Positions 49,419 to 58,166 of a stretch of 64,000 nt of DNA are shown piece by piece. The stretch's first letter is position 1. Every line of letters starts with the position of its first letter. The translations under genes and the position numbers were made by a program. The notes under the pieces were generated by a model. That model was not told the origin of the DNA. It saw only the letters and a list, made by a program, of their open reading frames with translations, and made no database searches. The stretch spans positions 1,984,001 to 2,048,000 of the forward strand of contig CAVYMJ010000006.1 of NCBI GenBank assembly GCA_963769585.1. Reading direction: 5' to 3'. The DNA is from SSC3 sp963769585. Its GTDB lineage: Bacteria; Actinomycetota; Actinomycetes; Propionibacteriales; Nocardioidaceae.

Positions 49419-51281
49419 CTACTTCTTGTCCTTGGGTGAGGACTCGGTGGTGGACAGCGCGGCAATGAACGCCTCCTGGGGCACTTCCACACGTCCGACC
49501 ATCTTCATCCGCTTCTTGCCTTCCTTCTGCTTCTCGAGCAGCTTGCGCTTGCGGGTGATGTCACCGCCGTAGCACTTGGCGAGGACGTCCTTGCGGATCG
49601 CGCGGATGGTCTCCCGGGCGATCACCCGCGAGCCGATAGCAGCCTGGATCGGCACCTCGAACTGCTGCCGGGGGATCAGCTCCTTGAGCTTGGCGACCAG
49701 GGCGACGCCGTACTGGTACGCCGCGTCCCGGTGCACAATCGCGCTGAACGCGTCGACGGGGTCGCCGTGCAGCAGTACGTCGACCTTGACCAGCTCGGCG
49801 GCCTGCTCCGAGGTGGCCTCGTAGTCGAGTGAGGCATAGCCCTTGGTCCGCGACTTGAGGTTGTCGAAGAAGTCGAAGACGATCTCGGCCAGCGGCAGCG
49901 TGTAGCGCATCTCGACGCGGTCCTCGGAGAGGTAGTCCATCCCGAGCAGGTTGCCCCGCTTGGCCTGGCACAGCTCCATGATGGTGCCGATGTGCTCCTT
50001 GGGCGTCAGGATCGTCGCCCGTACGACGGGCTCCCTCACCTCTGCCACCTTGCCGGTCGGGAACTCGCTCGGGTTGGTCACCGTGACCACCGACCCGTCA
50101 TCCATCGTGACCTGATACACCACGTTCGGAGTCGTCGAGATCAGGTCGAGGTTGAACTCACGCTCCAGCCGCTCGCGCACGATCTCCATGTGCAGCAGGC
50201 CCAGGAAGCCGCATCGGAAACCGAAGCCCAGCGCGCCCGAGGTCTCCGGCTCGTACGCCAGAGCCGCGTCGTTGAGCTGGAGCTTGTCCAGCGCCTCTCG
50301 CAGGTTCGGGTAGTCGTCGCCGTCGATGGGATAGAGACCCGCGAAGACCATCGGGTTCGGATGCTTGTAGCCGCCCAACGGCTCGGTGGCCCCGTTGATC
50401 TGGCTGGTGACCGTGTCGCCGACCCGGGACTGCCTGACTTCCTTCACCCCGGTGATCAGGTAGCCGACCTCGCCGACCCCGATCTCCCCGGCCTTGACAG
50501 GCTCCGGGCTGATCACGCCGACTTCGAGCATCTCGTGGACCGCTCCGGTGGACATCATCTTGATGCGGTCGCGATGGGTGAGCTTGCCGTCGATGACGCG
50601 GACGTAGGTGACCACGCCGCGGTAGGTGTCATAGACCGAGTCGAAGATCAGGGCCCGGGGCGGCGCAGCTGCGTCGCCGACGGGCGGCGGCGTCTGCGCC
50701 ACGATGGCGTTGAGCAGCTCGGCGACTCCGGCCCCTGTCTTGGCGCTGACCCGGAGCACCTCGGACGGGTCGCACCCGATCACGTGAGCCAGCTCGGCGG
50801 CGTACTTCTCGGGCTCGGCGCCCGGAAGGTCGATCTTGTTGAGCACGGGGATGACGTGTAGGTCAGCCCCCAGGGCGAGATAGAGGTTGGCCAGTGTCTG
50901 TGCCTCGATGCCCTGGGCGGCGTCGACCAGCAGGACCGCCGCCTCGCACGCCTCCAGTGATCGCGACACCTCGTAGGTGAAGTCCACGTGACCTGGGGTG
51001 TCGATCATGTTGAGCACGAAAGTGCTGCCCTTGTCGGGCCCGTCTGTCGCCGTCCACGGCATGCGCACGGCCTGGCTCTTGATGGTGATCCCGCGCTCGC
51101 GCTCGATGTCCATCCGGTCCAGGTACTGCGCCCGCATCGCTCGGGGGTCGACGACCTCGGTCAGCTGGAGCATCCGGTCGGCCAGCGTCGACTTGCCGTG
51201 GTCGATGTGCGCGATGATGCAGAAGTTCCTGATGATCGCGGGATCGGTGTGGCCGGGCTTCGGCGCGATGGGCTTGGACAC
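49419..51281 (-). CDS. lepA: Elongation factor 4 (LepA)
   Basis: 620 residues. The GTPase domain shows G1 IIAHIDHGKST, G3 DTPGHVDF, G4 NKIDLP and ERGITIKSQ. EF-G-like domains II, III and V follow, as does the LepA-specific C-terminal domain ending in KRKLLEKQKEGKKRMKMVG. LepA remodels ribosomes during initiation or stalled elongation. GTG 51281 (SKPIAPKPGHTDPAIIRNFC) is the family start with GGAAG upstream; the open frame continues to 51767 but that part is antisense to the neighbouring region and is rejected. The lepA-rpsT-holA-comEC-comEA order is standard; here two extra genes lie between lepA and rpsT. Confidence 0.96.
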   Translation of the reverse strand: MSKPIAPKPGHTDPAIIRNFCIIAHIDHGKSTLADRMLQLTEVVDPRAMRAQYLDRMDIERERGITIKSQAVRMPWTATDGPDKGSTFVLNMIDTPGHVDFTYEVSRSLEACEAAVLLVDAAQGIEAQTLANLYLALGADLHVIPVLNKIDLPGAEPEKYAAELAHVIGCDPSEVLRVSAKTGAGVAELLNAIVAQTPPPVGDAAAPPRALIFDSVYDTYRGVVTYVRVIDGKLTHRDRIKMMSTGAVHEMLEVGVISPEPVKAGEIGVGEVGYLITGVKEVRQSRVGDTVTSQINGATEPLGGYKHPNPMVFAGLYPIDGDDYPNLREALDKLQLNDAALAYEPETSGALGFGFRCGFLGLLHMEIVRERLEREFNLDLISTTPNVVYQVTMDDGSVVTVTNPSEFPTGKVAEVREPVVRATILTPKEHIGTIMELCQAKRGNLLGMDYLSEDRVEMRYTLPLAEIVFDFFDNLKSRTKGYASLDYEATSEQAAELVKVDVLLHGDPVDAFSAIVHRDAAYQYGVALVAKLKELIPRQQFEVPIQAAIGSRVIARETIRAIRKDVLAKCYGGDITRKRKLLEKQKEGKKRMKMVGRVEVPQEAFIAALSTTESSPKDKK

Positions 51282-51381
51282 GTGCTTCTTCCGTACGGCG
51301 TAGCGGGACCCGCCATTCTCCCATGCCCTGAAGGGACTCCGGACCGGCCCGCTCGCGAGAGGGGCCGGTCCGGAGCTGCCG

Positions 51382-52236
51382 TCAACGCTGCTGCTTCTTG
51401 ACGGCGGCCAGGTGAGCCTCGGCGGCCGAGGAGACCTCCTGGGCTGCGAGGAGCTGCATCTGGAGTCCGCTGGTGCCACGCAGACCCGTGGCGAGGCTGC
51501 CCGCCGCCACGGCGCGGCTGACCCGCTCCAGGAACGGTCCCCACGGTCCGACAGGACCACCGGGCCCGCCTCCGATCGGGATGACCCAGCCACCTCCGTC
51601 CACCTTGACGCCGCCGAAGATGATCCAGCCTTCGCGTGGCGTCTCGACGCGCGGGATCCGAACCTCGGCACGACGGAAGGTGGCGATGGCGAAGCCGCTC
51701 TCCTTCGCCCGCAGAGTGGCCTCTCGCCCTGTGGCAGGCACGCCGATCCAGTGCTCGAAGCCCTCACCGGTACTCGCGACGGAGGTGAAAGCCTCCAGGG
51801 TCTGGCCGCTCTCGGTGGGCACCCAGCCCGCGATGTTGGCCTGGGCCGTGAGCGCGGGGTTGCTGGTTACCGTCACGAAGTCGTCGTCAACGAAGTCTCC
51901 GTGTGCGACCGAGAACGCGTCGAGGAGGTAGCCGGGACCACCGTCCCCACCGGCGCCGCCGATGGGCAGGTACCAGGCGGTGAGGGTCAGGGCTGCGGCG
52001 CCGACGGGGTGGGTGATGCTGGGGTTCGTGGTGGTCTGGCCGGTCGAGCCGTCCGAGGCGCTCCAGAACACGAACCGGGTGTCGGTCACGTCGGGAGCCA
52101 CTGCTGTTACCGAGCTGTCGGGCAGGGCTTCGAAGCTGCTGCCACCCGGAAGGGCCGTCCATGCAGCGTGGCTACGCGGCTGGCGGTGGTGGCCGGCGGG
52201 CTGGATTAGCCGCTGGTTGATGTCAACGTGGGTCAT
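51382..52236 (-). CDS. Unrecognised protein with Gly/Pro-rich segment
   Basis: 284 residues, no family recognised. There is no signal peptide or membrane segment. The N-terminal two thirds look beta-rich with repeated motifs of the form TDTRFVFWSASDGST, SNPALTAQANIAGW and STGEGFEHWIGVPATG, suggesting small Ig-like or lectin-like repeats. A Gly/Pro-rich stretch (GGGPGGPVGPWGPF) at about 225-240 and an Ala-rich C-terminal helix follow. Codon use matches neighbours. ATG 52236. It is divergent from the APH-like kinase gene and isolated by 100 bp from lepA. Function unknown. Confidence 0.7.
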   Translation of the reverse strand: MTHVDINQRLIQPAGHHRQPRSHAAWTALPGGSSFEALPDSSVTAVAPDVTDTRFVFWSASDGSTGQTTTNPSITHPVGAAALTLTAWYLPIGGAGGDGGPGYLLDAFSVAHGDFVDDDFVTVTSNPALTAQANIAGWVPTESGQTLEAFTSVASTGEGFEHWIGVPATGREATLRAKESGFAIATFRRAEVRIPRVETPREGWIIFGGVKVDGGGWVIPIGGGPGGPVGPWGPFLERVSRAVAAGSLATGLRGTSGLQMQLLAAQEVSSAAEAHLAAVKKQQR

Positions 52237-52352
52237 CGATCCCCCTGAGGTGTGGGTGGGTGGGCATGACCGAGTGGTCGCCCGAGACGGTGGAGAGGAG
52301 ACCGCCGGGGTGTCCGCTGATACGTGCGGCCGCGGTACAGCACAATGCGGGA

Positions 52353-53282
52353 ATGCAGTCCGTCGAGCAGGTCCCGCACGGTCAGACCGCGCGCCGCCTG
52401 CAATGGCCTCATCTGCCTCCCGAGGTCAGGGGGCTCGTCGAGGGCAGGCTCGGCTCCCCGGTCGTCCAGGTCGAGTCGCAGGGCTCGGGGTTCACCCCAG
52501 GCTTCGCCTCCCGCCTGGAGGGTGCGTCAGGGGCCCGGCTCTTCGTCAAGGCGGCCAGTAAGAAGGCCCAGCGTCCGTTCGCCGAGGCCTATGCCGAGGA
52601 GGCTCGCAAGCTGGAGAGCCTGCCGTCGGGGCTCCCGGCCACGCGGCTGCTGTGGGCTCACGAGGATGACGGCTGGGTGGTCCTGGGCTTCGAGGACGTC
52701 CAAGGTCACCGGCCGACGCGCCCCTGGGCCGGGGACGACCTCCGTGCCTGCCTGGCGGCGCTCGAGGTCATCGCCGCAGCCACGCCGCCCGACACGCTCG
52801 CGCCGATCCACGAGGAGCTTCCCTCGCTGGTGACCGGCTGGCAGACCGTCTGGCGCACCAGTCCCGAATGGCCCCATCTGGCTGAGGCCGCCTCCCTGGC
52901 GGCGTCGCTCCCGTCCATTCCCGGTGGCGCACTGGTCCATGGAGACGCGCGCGACGACAACTTCCTGGTCACGGCAGACCGCGGTGCGCTGCTGTGCGAC
53001 TGGAACTGGCCCGTGCTCGGCCCTGTCTGGGCGGACACGGTGAGCCTCTTGATCGCGGTGCACGGTGACGGGGGTGATGCCGAGCAGTCCCTGGCCGACT
53101 CGCCGCTGACCTCCTCGGCGGACCCGGAGCAGCTCGACGCCTGGATCGCCTGCATCACGGGGTTGATGCTGGAGGCGCGGGGCCGCCCGGTGCCGCCGAC
53201 CTCGCCGTTCCTGCGGGTGCATCAGAACTGGTACGCCGAAGCGGGGTGGTCCTGGCTCACCCAGCGACGCGGCTGGAGCTGA
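52353..53282 (+). CDS. Aminoglycoside phosphotransferase-fold kinase
   Basis: 309 residues of the APH/choline kinase fold. The nucleotide-binding region includes SGARLFVKAASKKAQ (Lys) near 70; the catalytic loop is GGALVHGDARDDNFLV (H-G-D-x-R-x-x-N) at about 190-205, and the metal-binding motif is LLCDWNWP. Many such chromosomal proteins phosphorylate metabolites rather than drugs, so resistance is not implied. ATG 52353 starts the conserved sequence (MQSVEQVPHGQTA); the open frame from 52260 overlaps the divergent promoter and is rejected. No strong Shine-Dalgarno is seen. Confidence 0.85.
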   Translation: MQSVEQVPHGQTARRLQWPHLPPEVRGLVEGRLGSPVVQVESQGSGFTPGFASRLEGASGARLFVKAASKKAQRPFAEAYAEEARKLESLPSGLPATRLLWAHEDDGWVVLGFEDVQGHRPTRPWAGDDLRACLAALEVIAAATPPDTLAPIHEELPSLVTGWQTVWRTSPEWPHLAEAASLAASLPSIPGGALVHGDARDDNFLVTADRGALLCDWNWPVLGPVWADTVSLLIAVHGDGGDAEQSLADSPLTSSADPEQLDAWIACITGLMLEARGRPVPPTSPFLRVHQNWYAEAGWSWLTQRRGWS

Positions 53283-53415
53283 GCGGCGGCGGTCGGTGGC
53301 TCGATTTGGCTGGCTGAGGGGACCTTCGGTATCGTGGCCCTTTGTGTGTGCGTCCGGTGACGCCGCACGTCCTAGACCTAACACCCGTACCAACGCAATC
53401 GAGGCTTGCCCACCT

Positions 53416-53676
53416 ATGGCGAACATCAAGTCCCAGATCAAGCGCAACCTGCAGAACGAGAAGGCGCACCAGCGCAACAAGTCTGTGAAGTCCGCGCTCA
53501 AGACGGCCATCCGCTCCTTCCGCGAGGCTGTCTCCGCGGGCGACGCCGAGAAGGCGAAGAAGCTGGCGGCCACTGCGAACCGCAAGCTCGACAAGGCCGC
53601 TTCTGCCGGTGTCATCCACAAGAACCAGGCTGCGAACCGCAAGTCCTCCATCTCCAAGGCCGCCAACTCGCTCTGA
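53416..53676 (+). CDS. rpsT: 30S ribosomal protein S20
   Basis: 86 residues, complete: MANIKSQIKRNLQNEKAHQR then a basic helical bundle ending NQAANRKSSISKAANSL. S20 binds the 5' and 3' minor domains of 16S rRNA early in 30S assembly. It is transcribed opposite to its neighbours lepA and holA, with its own promoter region (53283-53415) and a strong intrinsic terminator just downstream. ATG 53416. Codon choice is strongly biased (AAG, CGC, AAC), as expected for a highly expressed gene. Confidence 0.98.
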   Translation: MANIKSQIKRNLQNEKAHQRNKSVKSALKTAIRSFREAVSAGDAEKAKKLAATANRKLDKAASAGVIHKNQAANRKSSISKAANSL

Positions 53677-53691
53677 GGCGTGGCTGACCCA

Positions 53692-53731
53692 AGCGCCGCT
53701 CCCCGTCCGGGGCGGCGCTTTTGTCTTTGTT
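53692..53731 (+). terminator. Intrinsic terminator of rpsT
   Basis: A G/C stem (AGCGCCGC-T-CCCCG with CGGGGCGGCGCT, one bulged T) is followed by TTTTGTCTTTGTT. It begins 16 bases after the rpsT stop and ends five bases before the convergent holA stop. Confidence 0.93.
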
Positions 53732-53735
53732 CCGG

Positions 53736-54686
53736 TCAGCGCGCCCGAGCTTCGCAGATGGTGAGCACCATCCGCTCCAGCGCGTAGGCCGGATCCGTCC
53801 CGGCGCCCTTCACGTCCGCGTCGGCGGACGCTACCGCCGTGACCGCCCGGGCGAGCCCACGCTCGTCCCAGCCGCGTGCCTGCTCCCGCAGGATACGGAC
53901 CTTCCACGGCGGAACGCCCGATGCGTCACCCGCCTTGACCCTGGCCAGGCCACGCACCGAGGTCGCGAACGAGCCCGTGATCGCCGGCGCGTTGACTCCC
54001 GCCTCCAGGGCCCAGCGCAGCTCCTCGAGGGCCTGGCTGGTCCGGCCGTACAGCGCGTGGTCGGCGATCACGAACGACTTGACCTCGGCGCGACCGGCGA
54101 AGTAGCGCCCGACGATCTCCGTCGTCAGTGGCTGGTCAGGGAAGTCACCGGTGAGTTGGGAGACAGCTCCGGCAAGCGCGCGCAGGTCCTGGCCGACGGC
54201 CTGGACCAACAGGTCCGCTGCGTCGTCGTCGAAGCGGCCGCCGTACCTGCGCGCCTCACTGACCACGAAGCGGGGGAACTCGAACGACTTCACGGCCTCG
54301 GACTTGAGCTCGGCGACTGCCTTGGCCTTGCGGAGCTTGGTCAACAGGCCACTGCCCTTGGAGCCACCCGAGTGGACCAGCACCAGAGCGACCTCCTCCG
54401 GCGGGGCTGTCGCGTACTCGACGACCGACTCGAACGACGTTTCCAGCGTGTCCTCGAGGTTGCGCACCACCACGAACCTGATGCTGGAGAACAGCGAAGG
54501 GGCCGAGAGGTTCTCCAGCTCCGCCCCGGTCAGCTGGTCGCCAGTGGTCTCACTGCACTCGGCTTCGGAGTCCGCCGCAAGCACCGCCTGCCTCGCTGCG
54601 GCCACAGTGCGCTCACGCAAGAACTCTTCGGGCCCGGTCACCAGCGTGACGCGGCCCAGCAGGTCCTTAGAGTCAAGGTTCGCCAT
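53736..54686 (-). CDS. holA: DNA polymerase III subunit delta
   Basis: Clamp-loader subunit that opens the sliding clamp. 316 residues with an N-terminal RFC-like ATPase-fold domain lacking a P-loop (VTLVTGPEEFLRERTVAAAR, LVLVHSGGSKGSGLLTKLRK), a helical middle (DDAADLLVQAVGQDLRALAG) and a C-terminal collar domain ending YALERMVLTICEARAR. ATG 54686 is preferred because GAGGG lies 11 bases upstream; ATG 54695 and GTG 54707 are in frame. It is convergent with rpsT and followed upstream by the GH18 gene rather than directly by comEC. Confidence 0.93.
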   Translation of the reverse strand: MANLDSKDLLGRVTLVTGPEEFLRERTVAAARQAVLAADSEAECSETTGDQLTGAELENLSAPSLFSSIRFVVVRNLEDTLETSFESVVEYATAPPEEVALVLVHSGGSKGSGLLTKLRKAKAVAELKSEAVKSFEFPRFVVSEARRYGGRFDDDAADLLVQAVGQDLRALAGAVSQLTGDFPDQPLTTEIVGRYFAGRAEVKSFVIADHALYGRTSQALEELRWALEAGVNAPAITGSFATSVRGLARVKAGDASGVPPWKVRILREQARGWDERGLARAVTAVASADADVKGAGTDPAYALERMVLTICEARAR

Positions 54687-54719
54687 GATGGGCATACCCT
54701 CGCACAACCCGCCGACAGC

Positions 54720-55820
54720 TCAGCGCGCAGCCACGGCAGCCCAGGTTCCCTGTTCCTCCATGCCCGCCGCCCAGTACGCCGCTCCCGCCAGCCCGAGGGT
54801 CTTGGCCAGGGCGTAGCGGTCGGCCACTGCCCGGCGGTTACTGATCCAGACCGTGTGCCTCACGCCGCGTGAGCGGTACCGGAAGACCAGCTCGCGCTGG
54901 GTGCGGTCGTAGTGAGGTCGGACCGACTTGTCGCGGGCCAGCTTCAGGGCCTGCCGAGCGGTCAGCGAGGTCGAGTCGTGCCGGGTGAAGTCACGCGCGT
55001 ACGTCGGGATGCCAAGCACCAGGCGTCCCGGAGGAAGCTGGCGCAGCGCATAGTCGGCGACCCGCCTGACCCACGGGAAGCCCGCCACCGGGCCAGGGCC
55101 GAACTCCCCCGCATGCTGGTCGTAGGCCATGACCCGCACCCGGTCTGCTGCCGCGCCGATCCTGGCGTAGTCGAACACCGCGGGGATGAGCTTGCCGCGC
55201 CAGACCGAGAGCCTGTCCGACGTCCGCGGCATCACCGTGATGTGGCACGCCTTCCGCCGGGTGTCCAGGGCGGCGCACAGGTCCTCGACGAACCTGCTGA
55301 AGGCAGTGCGCACCCGCTGTGCCTTCACGGGGTCGATGGTCAGTGCCAGATGCTCGTAGTCGATATCCACTCCGGCGTAGCCCGCCCGCGACGTCACCAC
55401 CCGCACGACCTGGGCGACGTGTGCCGCGCGGCGCTGCGCGTTGCCGAAGCAGCGCACCGCCTCTCGCGGTGTCAGGCCTGACGCGGTGATCGTGGGAAGA
55501 ACGCGTCGCCCTCGCTCCCTCAATGCGTCGATCACCTGGCGCGACCCGGCGCCGTCCGCGCCCGTGATCCGCCGGCACGACACGGCGTTGTACCAGAACG
55601 GCGAGACCACCCCGAACAGGCTGCTGCTCCGCACGCTGGCCAGGGCCTCAGCCATCGACCAGTGCGGCAGCCACACCATGGAGACGGGCTCGCTCGTGCG
55701 CTGGGTCCGGTAAGTCTCAGGGACCTGCCCAGCCTCCGCCCGGGGCGATGCAGTCAGCACGCTGGCCAGCAGCAGGGCGGCCAGCAGCAGGGGAAGCGGT
55801 GCGAGCCGGTGCGAAGCCAT
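54720..55820 (-). CDS. Secreted GH18-family glycoside hydrolase
   Basis: 366 residues. A signal peptide (LPLLLAALLLASVLTASPRA) is followed by a TIM-barrel GH18 domain. The catalytic D-x-x-D-x-D-x-E pattern is visible as GYAGVDIDYEHL (Glu as general acid). Other conserved parts are WLPHWSM at the start, FDYARIGAAADRVRVMAYDQ and LAGAAYWAAGMEEQG at the end. The closest types are spore-lytic or YdhD/YaaH-like peptidoglycan or chitin hydrolases acting outside the cell. ATG 55820. It lies between holA and comEC, an insertion in the usual holA-comEC order, 15 bp after comEC on the same strand. Confidence 0.87.
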   Translation of the reverse strand: MASHRLAPLPLLLAALLLASVLTASPRAEAGQVPETYRTQRTSEPVSMVWLPHWSMAEALASVRSSSLFGVVSPFWYNAVSCRRITGADGAGSRQVIDALRERGRRVLPTITASGLTPREAVRCFGNAQRRAAHVAQVVRVVTSRAGYAGVDIDYEHLALTIDPVKAQRVRTAFSRFVEDLCAALDTRRKACHITVMPRTSDRLSVWRGKLIPAVFDYARIGAAADRVRVMAYDQHAGEFGPGPVAGFPWVRRVADYALRQLPPGRLVLGIPTYARDFTRHDSTSLTARQALKLARDKSVRPHYDRTQRELVFRYRSRGVRHTVWISNRRAVADRYALAKTLGLAGAAYWAAGMEEQGTWAAVAAR

Positions 55821-55835
55821 GCCGACGAAGGTACG

Positions 55836-58100
55836 TCATCGGTCGGTCTCAACCCGGAGCTTTCCGTCGCTTCCCTGGATCACCGCGATGTCCCCGTCGC
55901 GGTCGGTCCGGGTCACGCGCAGACCTGCTGCCTGCAGCAGGTCGACCGTCTGCGGCGAAGGGTGGCCGTAGTCGTTGCCCTCCCCCACCGAGATCACCGC
56001 CAACCGCGCAGCGAGGCCCGCCAGGAAGTCGTCGTCCTGGTAGCGACTCCCGTGATGCGGCACCTTGAGTACGTCGACCTGCAGAGAGCCGAGGCTGCGT
56101 TGCAGCCTTCGCTGCGCCGCTGGCTCCGCATCGCCACAGAGGAGAATCCGCACTCCTCGCACCACGGCAACTAGGACGAGGCTTGCGTTGTTGGGGGCCG
56201 AGCCGTCGCCCGCTGGCGGTGCGCCGACTGGGCCGATCACCTGCCAGGTCACGTCTCCGACCGTCCGGACCTCTCCGTACGGCGGGACCCGGACCGTCAG
56301 CCCCCGGGCCTGCCGGTCCACCTGGGCGGCTCCGTACGGCGGGTCGCGCAACGCCGTCACGTCGAGCTCAGCGGCCGTGCGCCCCTTGAGCACGCCCGAC
56401 AGGCCGTCGATGTGGTCGGCGTGGAAGTGCGTGATGAGCACGACCGGGACGCGCCGAACGTGCAGCCGTCGCAGGCAGCGGTCCATTGCGGCCGGGTCCG
56501 GACCCGTGTCCACCACGACCGCGGTCCCGGGGCCGGCGTTGAGCACGAGTCCGTCCCCCTGGCCGACATCGCACGCCACCATGACCCAGCCCTCCGGTGG
56601 CCAGCCGGGGGTCTCCGGAGGCCGGATCATCAGCACGACCAGGAGCGCGGCTGCCAACAGGCTGCGCCGGGCGCTCGTAGCGAACCTGGGGGCCCCCAGC
56701 GCCACCGCTGCGCAGGCGAGGCTGAGCGCCGTCAGGGCGAGCGGCCCCGTGGCGGTCTCGAACGAGCCGGCCGGGAGAGCAGCAGCCCGGTCCGCGACGT
56801 ACACGATCCAGTCCGCGCACCAACCGGCCAACCGGCCCAGCGACCGGCCGAGCCAGGGCGAAACGGGCAGCGCCAGCCCGCCGAGCAGTCCGAGCACCGT
56901 CGCTGGTCCCACCACCACGGCCACGGCCAGGTTGGCCAGCACCGCCACCAGGCTCACGGCGCCCGAGATGGCTGCGACCAGGGGTGTGCAGGCGACCTGG
57001 GCCGCGAAGGGTACGGCGACCGCTTCGGCGAGCCAGCGCGGGGCCCACCGGACGAGCGCGTCGCGCAGGGGCGGTGCGAGGAACAGGATCCCCGCCGTGG
57101 CCGAGGCTGAGAGCGCGAAGCCGACCGACCTGGCCAGCCAGGGGTCGAGGACCACCAGCAGGAACACTGCCAGCGAGAGCGCACGCACTCCTCGCCCGCG
57201 GCCAGCGGATCCCATCCCGAGCAGCGCGACCGATCCCATCACGGCGGCTCGGAGCACGCTGGGCTCCGGGCGAGCCAACAGGACGAACCCACCGACCCCC
57301 AGAGCACCAACCACGGTCAGACCTCGCCCGCGCACCCCGGCCCATCGCGCGATGACGAGCACGAAGCCCACCACCAGGGTGAGGTTCGTGCCCGAGACCG
57401 CGGTCAGGTGCGTCAGGCCGGCAACCCGGAACTCGTCCACCACGTCGGCCGGCAGCCCGGAGTCGTCGCCGGTGACCAGCCCGGGGACGAGCTCTCGGGC
57501 GACGGGACTGGCTCCGGCGACCGCCTCACGGATCGACCTGCGCGTGGCTGAGGCGGCCTCGAGGGGACGGGCGGGTGCAGCCAGTACGTCGGGAGTGCGG
57601 ACCGCCGCCAGCGTGCCCGCCAGATCGGCGGAGTCGGGGGGTGACAAGGGACCGGAGACGCGGATGGAGGCGCCCAGCCGAACGTGCTGCCACGAACCCC
57701 GGCCGACCACCAGCACCGGCGCGTGCGTGTCGTGCTGGTCGCCACGCCAGGTGAGCGTCGTGACCCAGCCACGGGTGACGACGTAGCCGCCGAACCTGCC
57801 GTGACGTGGCACCGGGTCCGAGGTGACTGTCATGGTGAGCGTGACGTACGCGTGCTGGCGTGCCGCTTGGGCGAGCAGGCTGTGTTCGTGTCCAGCCGCG
57901 CGCAGGGCGGCCATCCCGGCACATGCCGCCGCAGCGGTCACGACCATGGCGAGCACTGTCGAGCGCCAGCGCCCTGCCAGCACAGCCCCACCGAGCAGCG
58001 GCACGAGCCACACCCACCAGGCCAGACCGAAGCCGGCCAGCGCACCGAGCCAAGCGGCCACCGCCGGCAGGAGCAGCCGGAGGTCGGGAGCACTGGTCAC
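55836..58100 (-). CDS. comEC: DNA uptake channel ComEC
   Basis: 754 residues. An N-terminal membrane part with DUF4131-like OB region (about 90-170) precedes the ComEC channel domain (about 200-500, with GLTHLTAVSGTNLTLVVGFV). A C-terminal metallo-beta-lactamase-like nuclease-type domain (VACDVGQGDGLVL, LITHFHADHIDGLSG, KVPHHGSRYQ) has intact metal ligands. It would transport single-stranded DNA across the membrane, with ComEA as receptor. GTG 58100 sits inside an octamer repeat array shared with the end of comEA. Natural competence is not proved, since type IV pilus genes are outside the window. Confidence 0.94.
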   Translation of the reverse strand: MTSAPDLRLLLPAVAAWLGALAGFGLAWWVWLVPLLGGAVLAGRWRSTVLAMVVTAAAACAGMAALRAAGHEHSLLAQAARQHAYVTLTMTVTSDPVPRHGRFGGYVVTRGWVTTLTWRGDQHDTHAPVLVVGRGSWQHVRLGASIRVSGPLSPPDSADLAGTLAAVRTPDVLAAPARPLEAASATRRSIREAVAGASPVARELVPGLVTGDDSGLPADVVDEFRVAGLTHLTAVSGTNLTLVVGFVLVIARWAGVRGRGLTVVGALGVGGFVLLARPEPSVLRAAVMGSVALLGMGSAGRGRGVRALSLAVFLLVVLDPWLARSVGFALSASATAGILFLAPPLRDALVRWAPRWLAEAVAVPFAAQVACTPLVAAISGAVSLVAVLANLAVAVVVGPATVLGLLGGLALPVSPWLGRSLGRLAGWCADWIVYVADRAAALPAGSFETATGPLALTALSLACAAVALGAPRFATSARRSLLAAALLVVLMIRPPETPGWPPEGWVMVACDVGQGDGLVLNAGPGTAVVVDTGPDPAAMDRCLRRLHVRRVPVVLITHFHADHIDGLSGVLKGRTAAELDVTALRDPPYGAAQVDRQARGLTVRVPPYGEVRTVGDVTWQVIGPVGAPPAGDGSAPNNASLVLVAVVRGVRILLCGDAEPAAQRRLQRSLGSLQVDVLKVPHHGSRYQDDDFLAGLAARLAVISVGEGNDYGHPSPQTVDLLQAAGLRVTRTDRDGDIAVIQGSDGKLRVETDR

Positions 58101-58166
58101 AGCGTCACAGGGTCACGGGGTCACAGGGTCACGGGGTCACAGGGTCACAGCGTCACAAGGTCACGA
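58095..58166. repeat. Octamer tandem array (GTCACRGG-type, nine units)
   Basis: GTCAC recurs exactly every eight bases at 58096, 58104, 58112, 58120, 58128, 58136, 58144, 58152 and 58160, with variable last three bases. The array contains the comEC start codon at one end and the comEA stop codon at the other. Because eight is not a multiple of three, a change in unit number would alter the spacing between the genes or the comEA end. Confidence 0.93.

Noticed and set aside
51282..51767. 162-residue N-terminal extension of LepA
   Set aside because: Ser/Arg/Pro-rich shadow over another gene; the conserved LepA start and a Shine-Dalgarno are at 51281.
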